64,000 bases of DNA from Pholis gunnellus (GCA_910591455.2 OU342812.1:4616732-4680731), one strand, 5' to 3'; counted from the first letter of the stretch, positions 27,009-41,700 are shown. Translations and numbers: made by a program. The notes: generated from the letters alone by a model not told the origin.

Positions 27009-27259
27009 TATTTCCTCTGCTGCTGTGTGAATTAAATACTTGACAAAAGTACTGAGTATTTTCCCTTTTAATAAAGAACTTTAGTGCAAAATGAGCTCAA
27101 CAGTTTAAAGTGAAATAATAAAAAGATATTTCTGCACATACACATTTGTTTGCTTTGCTACACATGCTGCATGTAAACCATGTAAACCACGAGCCTTGCT
27201 CTGTGTGACTTGTGACTTGAGACAGGTGTGGGTCTGTCACTGCTTCAAATAGATCATTG

Positions 27260-27279
27260 CCCCCCCCCCCCCCCCCCCC
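27260..27279 (+). repeat. C homopolymer (20)
   Basis: Uninterrupted run of C about 250 bp after the transposon at 26640. Confidence 0.9.
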
Positions 27280-28184
27280 TCCAAACTGACTTCAGTAGTG
27301 CTGAATGACATCACTGCCACATGTCGGCCCCCAGGCCTGGTGTCCATCTTCCAGGGTGCGTACAGTATCATTTCTAACCAGCGGGTGGCACTGTCACGCT
27401 GAGAGCCCGGTGTGGAACGGCCCTCATCGTGTCAGGGCTCTGAAGGGCCCGTTTTGGTCGGTCTTGGCTGCGGTACCACGCTCCTGTATCCATCATGACC
27501 ACCTTGCGTATTTATACCCCGCTGTGGCTTTTGTCACATTTACAGTCAGTGCTGCTCAGAGCGCTAACCACTGGAGAACACCAGCCTCGCACTGTTTTTT
27601 CCAATCCGACCCTCAAAATGTTCACAATGTCACTGAAGGAAGCGCCGCACAACGATCTGCCACAAAGGAACCGATAATGAGAGGAAATCAGCGGGGCAGT
27701 CTGCGGCCATTCTCTCGCGTTAGTGCGTATTCTCCCTCTCTTGTTCTTAGCAGCATTGTTCATCTCCCTCGCAGAGTGTTTACCAGAGTGTGTCACCTCA
27801 CATGGGTCTATTTTTAGGAGGGGGGGGGGGAGAATAGTGCTGTAGTGTGTTTCTGTGCTGGGGTGGAGCTTCAGAGAAACATGGTCTCTGGTAATGGAGC
27901 GAACTGAAAGGAAAATATCGCAAATGGACAAGCAGGGCCTGCTTCTAATAGTGGTAACAGTAAACAAAACACACCCCCGAACCCTTTTATAGAGTGAGAG
28001 AGATGGCATGCAATTCACCATGCTTCCATGACATTTATTTAACTTTTTTTTAGATAAAGGAGTCCACAGATCTGTTGTCGTTGAGTCACAGTTCTCTTGG
28101 TTCCCACCGTGATTTTATTCATGCCGACCAAGTCATTCTGAGGATGGCAGAGAAATTACCCATGGACAAGTCCCTAGATGCCCA

Positions 28185-28345
28185 CATTCCTATTTTTGGG
28201 CAATTTAGAGTCTCCACCCCACTTGACTTGCATATGTCTTTGGAATGTGCGAGGAAACCAGAGGAAACCCACGCAAACACTGAGAGAACAAGCGACAGCT
28301 CCACCCAGCAAAGACTGAGGAGCAAACCTGGAACCCTTTTTGTTG
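28185..28345 (-). repeat. Teleost dispersed repeat fragment
   Basis: Contains GGGCAATTTAGAGTC, GCATATGTCTTTGGAATGTG, GAGGAAACC and AACCCACGCAAACAC, a motif series typical of a widespread teleost repeat. The strand is uncertain. Confidence 0.55.
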
Positions 28346-30675
28346 TTTGAGAGCTTTCCAGGTGTCATTTTGATGCTGGCTGTTCGTAGGTTTGTTTCAA
28401 ATCTTTTCCAGACTAGTGCGAACACGTTGCCTGCGTGTCGATACAGATATAAATCTGATACCTTTTTTGAGGAATAAAAACATATTTGTCATGATAAAAA
28501 ACAATGTTTGGACAGTTTTTATACTAACTTGAGCTAACCACCTCCTGGCTGCAGCCTCAGATTTATAGTACAGAAATGTGAGTCTCCTCATCTCACTCGA
28601 CAAGAAAGCAAATAAGACTATTTCCCAAAATGTCAAACTATTCCTTGAGAGAATAAGTCAACAAATCTCATCGGAAAGAACATATCTGGGCTGCCAGCAC
28701 TTAAATAATACATATAGTTGCTTCCAAATGAGTTGCTTCAAAAGCCATCTCCTGCAGTTTAGCCCTCAGTTTCCATGTGTCTGGACAAACAGATTGTTTC
28801 TATCCAGATTGGAATTACATTAAGTGATGTATGAACAGGGGAAAAGCCTCTCAGACATCACTTGCCACTGATGATCTTTGATCATTCCCACAGAATCCCA
28901 CGGGCAACACATCTGCTCCGACTTTGCCGCCAGGATGTGATGAGCACAGGCAGCTTATCCTTTAATTACTCTCATTTCAGCTCTATTTATACATCTGCTG
29001 CCAGATCCTTCTTATGCACAGAAATTCTTTGTTCCTGAGAATTCATAGGGAAAATGTGTTTCTTTTTTGTGTTTCTCTTTTCTTTTTTTCCCCCCGATAC
29101 AAAGTCCACTGTGTTCCCAAAGCTATCCCGGGCCACTACATCTCATTTAGTATGCCGTTGTATCAAACTATGACATCAGCCCGTTCTAATTGTTTCCAGA
29201 CCAGGCATGGGCTGAGTTTTTCATTTTATTTTCCGTTTCGTAGCTCAGGTCTCGGTCGCTTCAGCGTCCAGCGAAAGCAGATAATGAGAAACGGTGCATG
29301 ATGTCATGTAGACGGAGCTCGCGGTGCCAAAGTCTTGTGACCAGGTTTCCAGGAAGTTATCACTTTCCCCACGTCGCTTCCTTTGCTTTCTTTTCCTCTG
29401 CTCTTGTCTTTTTTCAGCCTTTTTTTGCGATGGGAAAACCCAAGTTTTACTGCTCCTCTGATAATATTCAGGTATTCTGTGGGAATGCACCTGATAAAGA
29501 CGTTTTGTGTGTCGCTGACCCGAGGGTGCCCCTTTGGCCTCGTCCCCAAGTGTAATGTACCTTGCTTTCCTTACACTAACACAAGAAGGGAGAGGAAAAG
29601 AAAGGGAGGGCAGTGCAACCGAAGCAGGGGATGGTAGAGTAGGAGCTCAAATGGAGAGAGACCATATGTATTGAGTTGAAGAAATTTGCGTTTTATGAGC
29701 AGAGAGTGGGCCTCTGCTTGGAATTCTCAATGACATCATGCTGGAGCGGAGCCGTGCAGCCAGGACTCAGGAGACGGAGTGGGCCTTCACCAGACGGGAC
29801 GACTAGACCGGATCGTAACGCTAGAGGAGGAAGAGAGACGGAGACGGAGAGAATGACACAGGCTCTCTAAGTGTCCCCGAAGTTTGTGCAAACTTTTACA
29901 GTCTCGGGCTTCACCTGGAATTCATCGAATGAGATGATGTGATGCTTAAAACGATGCTGCCCTCGAGCCTCATGCTGAAACAATCATGACAGGCTCGGGG
30001 CTGAGGCGCTCCGCTCGCTTGCCTTCGATATGAGACCGTGATATGAATTCACTTCTCATTACCGAACAAATAAAGTCGAGTTAGCCACTCCCCGTGGTCC
30101 GCCTGCACCGGGGCCAATCTCATATCACGCACACATTTCAAAATCTAAATGTCTGCGCCTCCGTCTTAGGTGATAACAAAATGATAGAATAATGAGGAAT
30201 GCCAGTTTTATTAAAGGCACGTCCTAAATAGGTTTTGCGCCACCTTTTTTGTTTGTTTGTTTTCCTCGCTGTCACTCGGTATGGGGCGGGGAGATTGCGT
30301 GATAGGTGAGATCTGTAAGTTGAGTCAGGTGTCTGCAGCTCGCCACAAGGCGTTAAGCAGCTGTAGCCGCCAGAGTGCGGGGCCAAGGTCTCACACTGAA
30401 ATAGATCAGTTAGCCGGTTGCTGTCTGTCTGCCTGCCTCTCTCTGCACATAATCATTCTGCCATAGTCCCACATTGCAAGTAAGTCTGTGTGCGTAAATC
30501 CCTGCTGCGATCCACGACGCACGTTAACATATGCACACGTTTTCCTTTTTCAGTTGTTGTCTCTCGTTCTGCAGCTTTCGTTTGAAGTCTCGGATGAAAA
30601 CGGTGCAAGGAAGGGGGATCATTTTAGGGGTGCAGACCTGTAATTAGAGGACATCAACATCTCCCCCTGGAGACT

Positions 30676-30676
<1 letters not shown>

Positions 30677-30715
<39 letters not shown>
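30677..30715 (+). repeat. GT microsatellite
   Basis: About 19 GT units. Confidence 0.9.
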
Positions 30716-30716
<1 letters not shown>

Positions 30717-31599
30717 ATGATTGGTGTCTCTGTAAACTGGCTCCATGTGGGAGCCATTCTCCCGTTTCCTGTGCCTGTTGTCATTAGGTAGAAAATACCT
30801 TTGACTCGGGGGCAGTTTACCCCAACCCCCTTCTCTCAGAGGGGTCATTAGTCACCGGCCTGTCTCAACAACTCTGCATAGTCCAGAGAGGACGCACCGT
30901 TGGTTCGGGGGTCCGCCGCATGTGTGAAGCTGGACGGAAGCCCCGGCAGAGCTTTGCGACGATCGGTGCAGTACGGGTGGCATTTTTAGCTGCATGACGT
31001 ATCCCCTCAATCAAACAAAGCTGGTTTAAAGGAGGTCAAAAATAGAGGTGCTAGAGGTGGGACAACCTCTACTCTTCTGTGATTTGCTGCAGCAGAAAGA
31101 CACAGAATCCTCTCTGGTTCTTTTCTTAGTGCACATCATAACAGTCACTTCTCAACCCTGAAAGGCTCTATTAATAGAGGTGCTCTCGTTGGGTTGCCCG
31201 TCTCCCCCCCACTAACCCCCTCCTGTTTCCTCAGACACTATCTTCTGTGTTTACTGTAACATCCTTTCATACTTTGTCCTTCTACCTGTCTCTCCATTCC
31301 ATCCTTTTGCGACTTATCTACTACACCTATATGCACCTATAACCGGATCACGCTGTCATTCACTGCGCTGTGTGCCTTAAGCTCCTTGCTTTATCCCTCA
31401 TTCTCGACCGTCGCCGTCTGGAGCTCTCTTTTTCTCACGTTTTCACATTCTCTGATAACACGCCTGAGAAACGGGATTTTCGGTTCCACGTCCCCTGCTC
31501 CAGGGTCATTTGTGCGTCCCATCCCTGCATGATTAGGGTTGTGCACGAGGTATCTCATCCCCTTCACTCACTTTCTACCCAGCTACAGAGCCACCACGC

Positions 31600-31632
31600 T
31601 CACACACACACACAGACAGACAGACACACACA
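31600..31632 (+). repeat. CA/CAGA microsatellite
   Basis: CA units interrupted by CAGACAGA, about 400 bp before start exon C. Confidence 0.9.
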
Positions 31633-32034
31633 CCCTTCCCTGCACCCCGCCCCCTTCCATACTGCTCAAGGCCTGGCAAAAAAAAAAACACACTCCCCTG
31701 TCTCCCAGCCTCCGCCCCCCCCTTATACTCCTACCAGCCCGGCACACGGAGGACAGAAGGGAAGAAAGAGAAAAAGAAAGAGGTCCATTTGTCTGTCAGA
31801 GATTACAGACTGCCACTTAGCACCGACTATGTACGCCTACCATCCATAGGGAGCCGCTTGTTTACATGGCTGAGAAATGGGAACGTCTGCAAGAAGTAGG
31901 CAGCTACAAGCTCTAGCAGATGGCAGTTCTGAGATGCGTCTGTCTGTTGGAGGAACCTTTTAGGCAGTAATGGGGGACTGGTGAGGGGGACTGTTAATGT
32001 TTGGATTACTTCGTTTCTGTGAGTACTGGCCAGC

Positions 32035-32099
32035 ATGTGGTGTTTGCAGTGTAACTCAGAGAAGACCCAGTCGCTGCTGGAACTGGAGCTGAATGGCTG
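32035..32099 (+). CDS. iqsec1: iqsec1 first coding exon C (MWCLQCNSE)
   Basis: Translates to MWCLQCNSEKTQSLLELE and two further residues pairs before a GTAAGAG donor in phase 2. This is nearly identical to the start of the human IQSEC1 isoform beginning MWCLHCNSE, so both start and identity are well supported. The ATG has A at -3. The codon split by the intron becomes Cys (TG+T) with the next exon, as in human. Confidence 0.93.
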
Positions 32100-32255
32100 G
32101 TAAGAGTAATAGGAGAGTGTGAAACGTGTTTGTTTTAGTGTGTGTGTGTGTGTGTGTGTGAGGGTGAGTGGGTTTGCGTGTGCGTGTGTGCGTTTTGTCA
32201 TTGGATGAGGTTACACTGGAGCTTGAGCTCATAAGGCTTTGTTTAAATGAACAGA

Positions 32256-32294
<39 letters not shown>

Positions 32295-32732
32295 TAGCGG
32301 AGAACAAAAAAGGGTCCCGGATCACATGGCGAATTAACCTGCTGCTTTTTGTGCTTTCACGTAATCCACCTCGAGAAGATGACAGGAGGAATGCGGCGCT
32401 TCAAGTCACGAAGATCATGAATTTCAAAGCGGGGTTCTGCCATTTCAATTGTGACTCCCTTCGCAGCGGAAAAACAGATCGCATCCCTTCTCTCTGAGTC
32501 ACTGTACGCTATCGTGGTGTGTTTAGTCTCACTGTACAGAATCCATCTGTGAGTTAGATTGTCTCCCCCCCCCCCCCCCCCCCCCACTCGTCGGCTGAAG
32601 GGCATTCCTGCGGTGTGTCGTGGCCCTCCCGCTAGCTGGCTGTGACTGTGTGCTTTTTAATCGCTGGTTCTTCAAGGGCAGGTGCTGAGTGTAGTTTAAC
32701 TATTCATTAATGTAAGAAAATGACAGCGGTTC

Positions 32733-32770
<38 letters not shown>

Positions 32771-35700
32771 GTATGAGTGTTGACAGGAGGGAGGAGGAGG
32801 AGGAGGGGCCCCTTGATTCAGACAGAATGAGGCCCGGCAGTTGACGGGGGAATAGTGTTGTTTTCTGATTGCTTTAACTGACAAAGTACGTGGACGGCAT
32901 CAACGAAGCATCAAATCACTCGCTATGTTTTAATTTGCTGCACGTGTGCTGTGCTAATAAACCTTTTCTTTCAAGGCATCTTGAAAAAATCAATAATCAG
33001 CAGGCTTATTGTTCCTCAATACAATGTGATTGGAGTTGTCAAAGGAGAACTATAACTAATGAAACCCCCCGTGGGTTCGCAAATTACTTTTGCTCTTTAA
33101 AGTAATAATCAGAACAAAGGTTTGAATTTTTACATGCACATTGAAGCCATTCAGAAGTCATGTGGATGCATTCAAGACTGTTGGTTTGTGGTTGGATCCG
33201 TCAGCAGACGACGGTTGATTTATTAGTTCTCAGACTGAAGAAACTTACAGTAGTTATCAGCCACGAGTCTTGTGAGGCTCCGGTCGACAATATACCGTCT
33301 GCTGCAAACTCTCAAGAGTGATGCCGTCAGTCTGCCGGCCAAAGCGGCTTTCCAGCTGTGTCTTAACTATAAATCCCCAACCTGCCCCTCGTTCTCTGGT
33401 TATAGCCGTTACAAAATCCTCCATTAGTGTGGTTATTGGAGCTGGAATGACTAATGTCCCCGAGTGTTTACTGGCACATTTACCTTTTTAATGCCGGATT
33501 TCATTAACATGTTGCTGTGTGGTCTCCTAACCTTTTACCTGTGCGTGCATCTGTGTTTATGAGCTCTCTGAGTAACACTGAAGAGAGACAACATCTGCTT
33601 TTGTTTGGCTCGTAGCGCATGTTGTCAGTGCATTCGGGGGGTGAGGATTGTGATTTGTTCAATTTGTTTAAAAGGGTCTGTTTACAGTTTACACACCCGC
33701 ATGAAAAACAGAATTGGCAAATAATCTGATAATGCATTTATATGTGTTGCATTAGTGTTATAACGCATCATTTTTCTTAAACACCCTTGTGATGGGAATC
33801 AGGTTCCCATCACCATCTGCCGCTTGTGCATCGCGGACAAAAATATCCCTCATCAGGCAGATCAGGCTTCCTTAGCAACCCTGTTGGTGTTGCAATTGAA
33901 GATTGCCAATGCAAGACGGTATAATGTGTTCATCTATTTATCACTTTCTAACATGCGTGAGTTCAATGTTACTTACTTTTTGGTTTCCCATGTGCTCACT
34001 TTTTAAGAAACCCGCACACTTGGCCAGTTTGTATCGCTGCGGTCGCTGTAATTATTGATCCTTAAACTTGTGTTTACGTGAGATTATTGCCAGTAAGTAA
34101 ATTCATTTGTATGAACCTTTTAACTGCCAGTATGTTGCTAGGGCAATAGTGTTGGTTCAAGTTGACTTCCTGTCAGATATTACATTACAAACATTGCAAC
34201 AGGAAATACAAAGGGGCCCATTAAGGGTGTTTATGTTGTCAAGTCTAAAACGGACCGTAGCACCTTTCAAGAGCAGAACTTCACAGGAACTTCTCAATAA
34301 AATGAAGGCAACAGGCATTAAATACAAAGAAATAAATAATTAGAAGTTACACAAAGGCAAGTCTAGACAGGTGGGTGAGGAGTTGTCCGATTACTGTAGT
34401 GCCTTTTAAACGAATTGCATGTGGAAAGATTTCTCTATAAATATTTAGCATAACGCTGTTAAGATCACAGTTCAGTTCCGCTTTCTCATTCCGACAAGAG
34501 CATCTTAAAGCAAAAGCAGTTTGTGGACTTCTCCGTCGTCTCTGCGACTTCGCCCGTGAGTTACGTTAGTTCCACCCTGCCGCTCGCTCTTCCTCCGCAG
34601 CTCCAGCCTGCACTTCATTAGCCTTCCTCTATTCCCAGAACTCCTGTAGATGTGACTCCTCTTTTCCGGGATGGAGGAATGTTTCTCCCTCAGGTCCGAC
34701 TGATGGAACGGGTTGAAGCCTGGGCCTCTTTGTTCAGGACGTGTTGAGAGGGAAGTAGGGGAGAACGAGAGATGGTCTCCCCCCCCCCCGCCGCCCCCCC
34801 CCCCCCCCCCCCCCCCCGCTGCCCTCCCCAAATCCCTGGATCCCATGGCTGAAAATCACTGCCAGCTGAGCTGACATGCTTATCCATGCCTGCATCGGAA
34901 CCAACAGGAGCTCCCGGTGGATAAAGAGACCAGACTGCGCGACAGACATTGTTGAGCAGTTGTTGCTCATGGTGTGAGATCACATTTCACCGAGGGGTAC
35001 AGTCACTTTTTAGGAAACGGTCCTGGGAGAACCATCGTTGCTTCATCCTTCACCTCTCAACATCTACAAACCTCATAAATTATGGATACAACACGTTGAT
35101 ATATAAACGATAACGCGACTTCCAGAGATCTGCCTGAACCCACGTGACTTCGGTCTCTTCTCGGGAATAACGTCACGCCACTTCCTGCTCTGCTGTAGTT
35201 CAGTCCCTCTGTTTTTCCTTCAACATCCATTACAGCTCTTAAAGTGCGTCTCTCCTTTCCTTTTTTTTACCCCCTTTTCCCCGCCATCATTAACAGCTGA
35301 CCTCACTCTGTGGAGTATTCAATGACCTCAGAGTGAAAAGTACTGCAGCATTTATTCCCACTCTCGTTCCTCTGGATTCTTGGTCGGTAGAAAGTGGAGC
35401 AGAAAGAACAAAAGTGGAAGGGAGGATGCTGGTCCCATCGGGGGGGAGGCAAAGCCAGTACTACAGCTTTAGTTTTGACTTTGTGCCTCGAATGTTTTTA
35501 GAGGTGACGGAGTGAGAGAGCAAACCCCAGATGAGCACTGTAGTAGCTATTAAAAGCAGCTTGAAGTTTATTGTTTCTTCAGTTATTTAATCTCGACTCC
35601 GTTATCGTCCCCACAGTTATATTGTCATATTTCATAACTTTACAGTTTTTTTTAGTTCGTAAATAATTACACAATTAGGCAAAACAATAGAAAGACAATT

Positions 35701-38700
35701 ACTACAAAATAGAACAGCGGAAAAAAAACACCACAAAACTAAATTACATAAATAATAAACCAATCACACTTTAATTGTACAGCAGCCTTTCATACAGATT
35801 AGTGCTTCACAGATGACTGACGAGCCAAAAATATGATGGAACAGAGAAAACCACAATAAATAAGTCGATGAAAAGTTTTAAAAATAGTTGAACAACTTCA
35901 TTTTACAACTTAAATACAATGAAATAAGTGAATAAAATATAAAAAATGTCTATAAAGTGTTCTTAATGAAAGGCCTGGCTGAATAGGTAGTTTTTACAAC
36001 CTACTAGCAGCTCATTGAGGACACAGCCGTGCTTTGAGCTAAAGGCTAACAGCGGCACGCTAACATACTCAAAATGACAAAGCTAACATACTGATGTTCA
36101 GTCGGTTAATGTTTACCATGTTAGTTTAGCACGTTAGCATGCTAACATTAGCTAATTAGCATTAAACACAAAGTACATCTGAGGCTGATGGGAATTGCAA
36201 TATTTTCATAAAAAGTACCAAAACGTTTGGACAAAATGACCTGATGATGGTGCTCGATGAACAATTCTTCCTGAGAGAATCATGATTATGTTCCAAATTT
36301 CATGGTAATCCATGTAGCAGTTGTTAAAACATTTGCCACATATATATTGATATTTTCGCCTTAAGTTCCTTAAACATGTTTTAGAATTTGCAACGCGTGC
36401 TACACAGTCACTCTCTTGGCTCAACACATTTTTCCCCTTTCTTCATGCCAATGTGAATATACTGATGTACCCAAAAGCTTCTTTTCATCAGCACTTTATC
36501 CAGGTCAGTAATCAAACTCTTAATGAAGAAATAATGAAACCAGAAACTACCACCGGCTGTACTCTGGAGCTGTGACAAGCACGCAAGGTGTGACTTTTAG
36601 CTCCAGCGACGGCGGCGTCACAGTTTGCCACAACAGATGGACGGGGAGATTCGTCCCAGTGGCAATTATGCAATAAAGTATGATTCTCACTGTGCTGTGC
36701 AAGGTTTTATGTTGGTTCAGCAGTATAATGGCACTCACTGTTGCTTTTCCACACTTAAACATTGTGTGTACCTGTTGCCTCGAGGGAGTCAGTCAGCAGT
36801 TACGTACCATGAAACTCTCCCGTGTCACCGTGGCCTTGGCTGACCCTGAATGGGTCAGAAGGGGAAGTAGGCCACTTATTGTGCGAATTCATTCTGATGT
36901 AGCATTTAGTGGAAGTGAACGCCTATGCTACTTGAAGACATGATAACATTTCTTGTTGCACCCAAACGCCATCTAAACTGTTGGAATCTAATATTTTCTG
37001 GATGGTAGTTTAGCCGCCACAGCAGGACGACGATGTTTTAATGTGTCGCACTCAAATCTTTGCCTTTTTTTTTTGGAAAAGAGGTTATTCTCAAAAGCAT
37101 TTCTGTTGGTTTAGAAAAGTGGAAAGTGACTCAATTGTATGAGATGTAATCACTTACTGCAAGCTTTGGATTCATATTAGCTTCATATTACATTGCACTT
37201 TCTCTCTTAGACAAGAATCGGCAGACGGAAAGGGACACATTTGTAGCTTTTGAATTCGATTCAAATGTACGAAATGATAAGTATGCATTGTAATAGACTG
37301 AGACAGACAACATGCCCAAGCCTGACATTGCTGCTGGGCTTTAAGTAAGCATAGTGAACCATGAATGATCATCTTTTGGAAACATTTTGTTGGCGTGCGT
37401 GCAGGGTGGGGTTGCAAATCCAAAGATCTGCATCCAGTTTTGAATAAAAAGTCACTAATGTCGTCACGTTAACAAATAGATCTGCTGTGAACTTTTGACC
37501 ATATTCCGTTCCACGTTTTCACTCCGCATTGGTTGCTGTTTGCTGGCAAGCCGTTGATGTCAGGCTGTCTAATGAAGGAAGTGGATTGTGTACACAGTTA
37601 TGGGTGTGTCGAGTCACAGTTCAAACACATTACAGGCAGCCTGCAAACAGTGAGGGCACTGTACCATGGAGGACAAGAAATGGTAGTTATTATAATGTTA
37701 GTTATGGAAAAGGTGGGCACCACGTACACCCACGTCTCGGCTATTTCGAAAGGACCGCTAAAGTTGTATTTGCTCTGTCATTCCCCTCTCAACTTGGACT
37801 TTGTAACGCGTATTGGAACAGTGTGCCGTCGCTGCAGCAAACATGATGTAACTCCCATCGGTCACTGATTGGCCCTGAAGGTGTCATACCTCGGGTTTCC
37901 TGGAGGAGCCCGTGTACTCTGGACCTCACTTGACTGAAAGAATGGTGGACAAGATATGGAGGAAGAGTTGGCAATTTATAGAGAACAGACGGTCTTTTCG
38001 CAATAGGGAGTCCTCTTGTAGTACGGCAGAATGTAAGAGTGAGTGAGTAACCTCCTTGTTTTTTTTTTCCCACATTATTTGTGTAAGATTTAATCCCACA
38101 AGGACAACGGATGACTGGATGTGTTTGATATTCGGAGTGTTTACGTGGCATTGGTGTCTTTTCAATGTGGCACAGCAGATTCTGTGGCAAGTTGTCAAAT
38201 GTTCAGGAGTAATTATTCCACAGGGACAAACGGTATTAAGCAGCTTAGGCAGTTTGAATGAAATGTGTTTTTTTCTGTATGTCATAAAGTTGTAGAATCA
38301 GCGTTTACACACACTGCCGTTCACCTCTGTGACGCCATATGTGTTTGCATATTCCATAACAGAGACGAGACTATTTTATTAACGCTTAGGCCATGAATCC
38401 CTGAAGTTAAACTACTTTTTCTTCTGACATTTCATGAGTTGTATCAGGAAGACAGCTGTGATTAACCTGATAATCCTTCTATCAAATACTGACTCAAAAA
38501 TGTCATTCTCATTGTCTAATCTTTGTAGTGACGAGATGGAATCTCTAAGCGTCCCTTTGCTCTCTTATTGCAGTGTGGAAGGGGATGGACGGCCCAATGA
38601 GAGCGGGCCTCCCCTGGACAGTGGAGCCAGCTATGGCCAGGGCCCGGTGACTCACGGCTCAGCCATCAGTCCCGACCGATTCGACAGCCCGCTCTACAGC

Positions 38701-41700
38701 CACGGGGTCCAGCCTGGGCCTCAGAGACCCCGTCGGCCCAAGCTCCAGCACTCGCAGTCCATCCTCCGTAAGCAGGCCGAGGAGGAGGCCATCAAGCGGT
38801 CGCGCTCGCTCTCTGAGAGCTATGAGCTCTCTGCTGACCTCCAGGACAAACAGGTAGTCCAAAGTAGCCTTGCTGAGCAGTTAACATTGGAGTTAGGATT
38901 AAAAGCGTCATGAGCATATTATAAATTGTGTGTTGGTTAAGTATCAGTAACCCAGCTGCGTGAGATTATTCTTTTTACAAATAAAGCAACAAAAGCTGTT
39001 AGATTGTCTCGGAGCCACTGACGACTGGGGGATGCAAATCGTCTTTATAAACCATGCATAGCTGAGAAATCATAAAATAATCCATTTACTCCCGTCTCTC
39101 TCCTAGGTGGAGATGCTGGAGCGTAAATATGGTGGACGATTCATAACCCGGCATGCAGCCCGCACCATCCAGACGGCTTTCCGCCAGTATCAGATGAACA
39201 AGAACTTTGAACGTCTCAGAAGCTCCATGTCTGAGAACCGCATGTCCAGACGCATTGTCCTCTCCAACATGAGGATGCAGCTCTCGTTCGAGGGCCCCGA
39301 GAAAGTGCACAGCTCCTACTTCGAAGGGAGGCAGGTGTCTATGACGGAGGACGGCGCCCCGCCGTCCATGGTGCAGTCTGAATTTGGAGATATAGAGGTG
39401 CACCAACAGGCCAACATGGCGTCTCACCCGGCCCCACAGGGGGACCTGACGGATGCCATCACGGAGCTGGAGGACGCCTTTTCCAGGCAGGTCAAATCTC
39501 TGGCGGAGTCGATAGATGATGCACTGAACTGCCGCAGCCTTCAAGGGGACGAGGGTCCGGACCCCGATGCCATGGGCTGCTCCAAGGTGGAGCGGGAAGT
39601 GCCCTATCAGGTGAAGTCCCACCGCAGGGCAGCTGGACGAATGCACGATGAAACGCTGGCGTCCTACAGCGACGTCACTCTGTTCATCGATGAGGAGGAC
39701 ATGTCCCCCTCTATTGCTCGGTCCAGGTCAGGGGACCAGCCCTCCAGCACAGAATCAGACTTGCGGTTGCGGTCAGCCAACTCCTCCCAGGACTACTGGC
39801 CTATTGACCCCAAAGATGAGGGTCGTGACACAGACACGAGCTGCCGCAGCACTCCTTCTGTAGAGTGCCAAGAGCAGCGTCTTAGAATGGACCATCTCCC
39901 TTTGTTGACCATAGAACCTCCTAGTGACAGCTCTGCAGAGCACAGCGACCGGTCTGACCGCGTCTCTGTCAAACGGCCGCCGGTGTACGAGCCGCACGGC
40001 CACATCGTAACGTCGTCCCAGGCGAGCCCTAAACACATTTCCCACGGACCTCCGCCGCGAGCGTCCTCCCGCGACGACGAAGCGCCCCTGCGCCACCGCC
40101 AGCGCCACCTGGAAGGCCACTTGGCCATCAACGGCTCGGCCAACAGACAGAGCAAGTCCGAATCGGACTTCTCCGACGGGGACAACGACAGCATCAACAG
40201 CACGTCCAACTCCAACGACACCATCAACTGCAGCTCCGAGTCCTCGTCGCGGGACAGCCTGCGAGAGCAGACGCTCAGCAAGCAGACTTACCACAAGGAG
40301 ACTCGCAACAGCTGGGACTCGCCCATCTTCAGTAATGATGTTATTCGCAAGAGACACTACCGCATCGGCCTCAATCTCTTCAACAAGTAGGTACTCGGCT
40401 CTGCTCGAGCAGGCGCTTGACCAGTGTGTTCAGTGATTAAATAATTTCACCGTGTGTTGCACTTTAAACTGTATTAATATTAAACACAAAGATATTTTGA
40501 AAGGTATTTACATGGACAAAGAAATGAAGCATAATGTAATTAGTCCATAATATATCACTAGTCATTGAATGGATAGGCATTTATAGTGTGTTAGAGCACA
40601 AACATGTCTTAATAATACTTTTTTATAATAATTTTAATGACACCTCTAGAAATTGCCTACATGTATTTTCTCAGAATTCAGGAGTAAGCAGTATCAGATT
40701 CCTGTTTTTTTTTGTTTTTTTTTAATTGACCTGCCTCTAAATGTTTGTATTTATCAGGAAGCCAGAAAAGGGCGTCCAGTACCTGACCGAGAGGGGATTC
40801 ATCCCCGACACACCGGTCGGTGTAGCTCACTTCCTGCTGCAGAGGAAGGGGCTGAGCAGGCAGATGATTGGAGAATTTCTCGGCAATCGACAGAAGCAGT
40901 TCAACAGAGATGTCTTGGAGTAAGTATGATTCGCCGCCATCTTCCGTATGATTAGAGAAAGGCGAGCGAAGGAAGGAAAGACCCAAAATGTGTGAAAGTG
41001 CTGAAGTCCAGGATCTTATATAATATATACTTAGGTGTGTACTAACACATGGGGGCCGTTGTTGTAGCTTATTTAATAGAAGAAAGGGACAAAGTCCCAA
41101 AAAACTCCATAAAATCCAACTCATAAAGAGCCTGCAGGAGGTAAGATTTACTGATGGTGCAAATGTGATTAGAATCCTGTAACATCCTCTTTCATAAACA
41201 CTGAAATATTATAGAGTTGAAGCCCTGTAAAATAAAAAAGAATTGGTGACAATCAATGATGCATGCCCTGTTTGTGTTTTAATTTCCATCTGTTCTCTCG
41301 TGCATCAGCTGTGTGGTGGATGAAATGGACTTCCAGAGCATGGAGCTGGACGAGGCTCTCAGGAAATTTCAGAACCACATCCGTGTTCAGGGCGAAGCCC
41401 AGAAGGTGGAGCGGCTCATCGAAGCCTTCAGGTCAGACCACACGTCTAGATCACACACTGACACATTTAAACAAAGACGGACCAATAATTACACAGAAAA
41501 ACACTGAGGGGAAAAAAACAATCCCGAGCCAATGACTGTGTTTTTGAAGGACAGGAGAGGAAGCACTTATGCTGGGTTTATACGTACACATCCTTAAAAA
41601 TACAATAAGCCTGTGTTAAAAAAACCACAGCCTATAATAATGCTTTTTATAATGATATTAGAAGCGTTTTATATAGACTTTTATTGATATTTGAAAAGCC

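Larger units (their letters stand above)
10060..32034. other. Long intron before iqsec1 start exon C
   Basis: About 22 kb of mostly unique, noncoding-looking DNA. Separately listed contents: a possible start exon at 12603-12679, an AT-rich block at 13500-13665, repeat elements at 18231-18470, 22352-22860, 26640-27008 and 28185-28345, and an antisense open frame at 24558-24941. GC-richer stretches at 25480-25700 and 29690-29870 hold no frame I can support. Confidence 0.5.
32100..38573. other. iqsec1 intron 1 (after start exon C)
   Basis: A 6.5 kb intron with GT repeats, a GTT repeat, two long C runs and a dispersed repeat at about 36050-36340. No coding exon recognised. Confidence 0.7.

Noticed and set aside
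27305..28021. Two long opposing frames of about 170 codons
   Set aside because: No family resemblance and non-coding-like codon use; both are chance frames.
34505..34983. Minus-strand frames with long poly-Gly
   Set aside because: Produced by translating the interrupted C tract at 34780-34817.
39086..40357. Minus-strand frames of 160-190 codons opposite iqsec1 exon 3
   Set aside because: Shadow frames of a well-supported coding exon.
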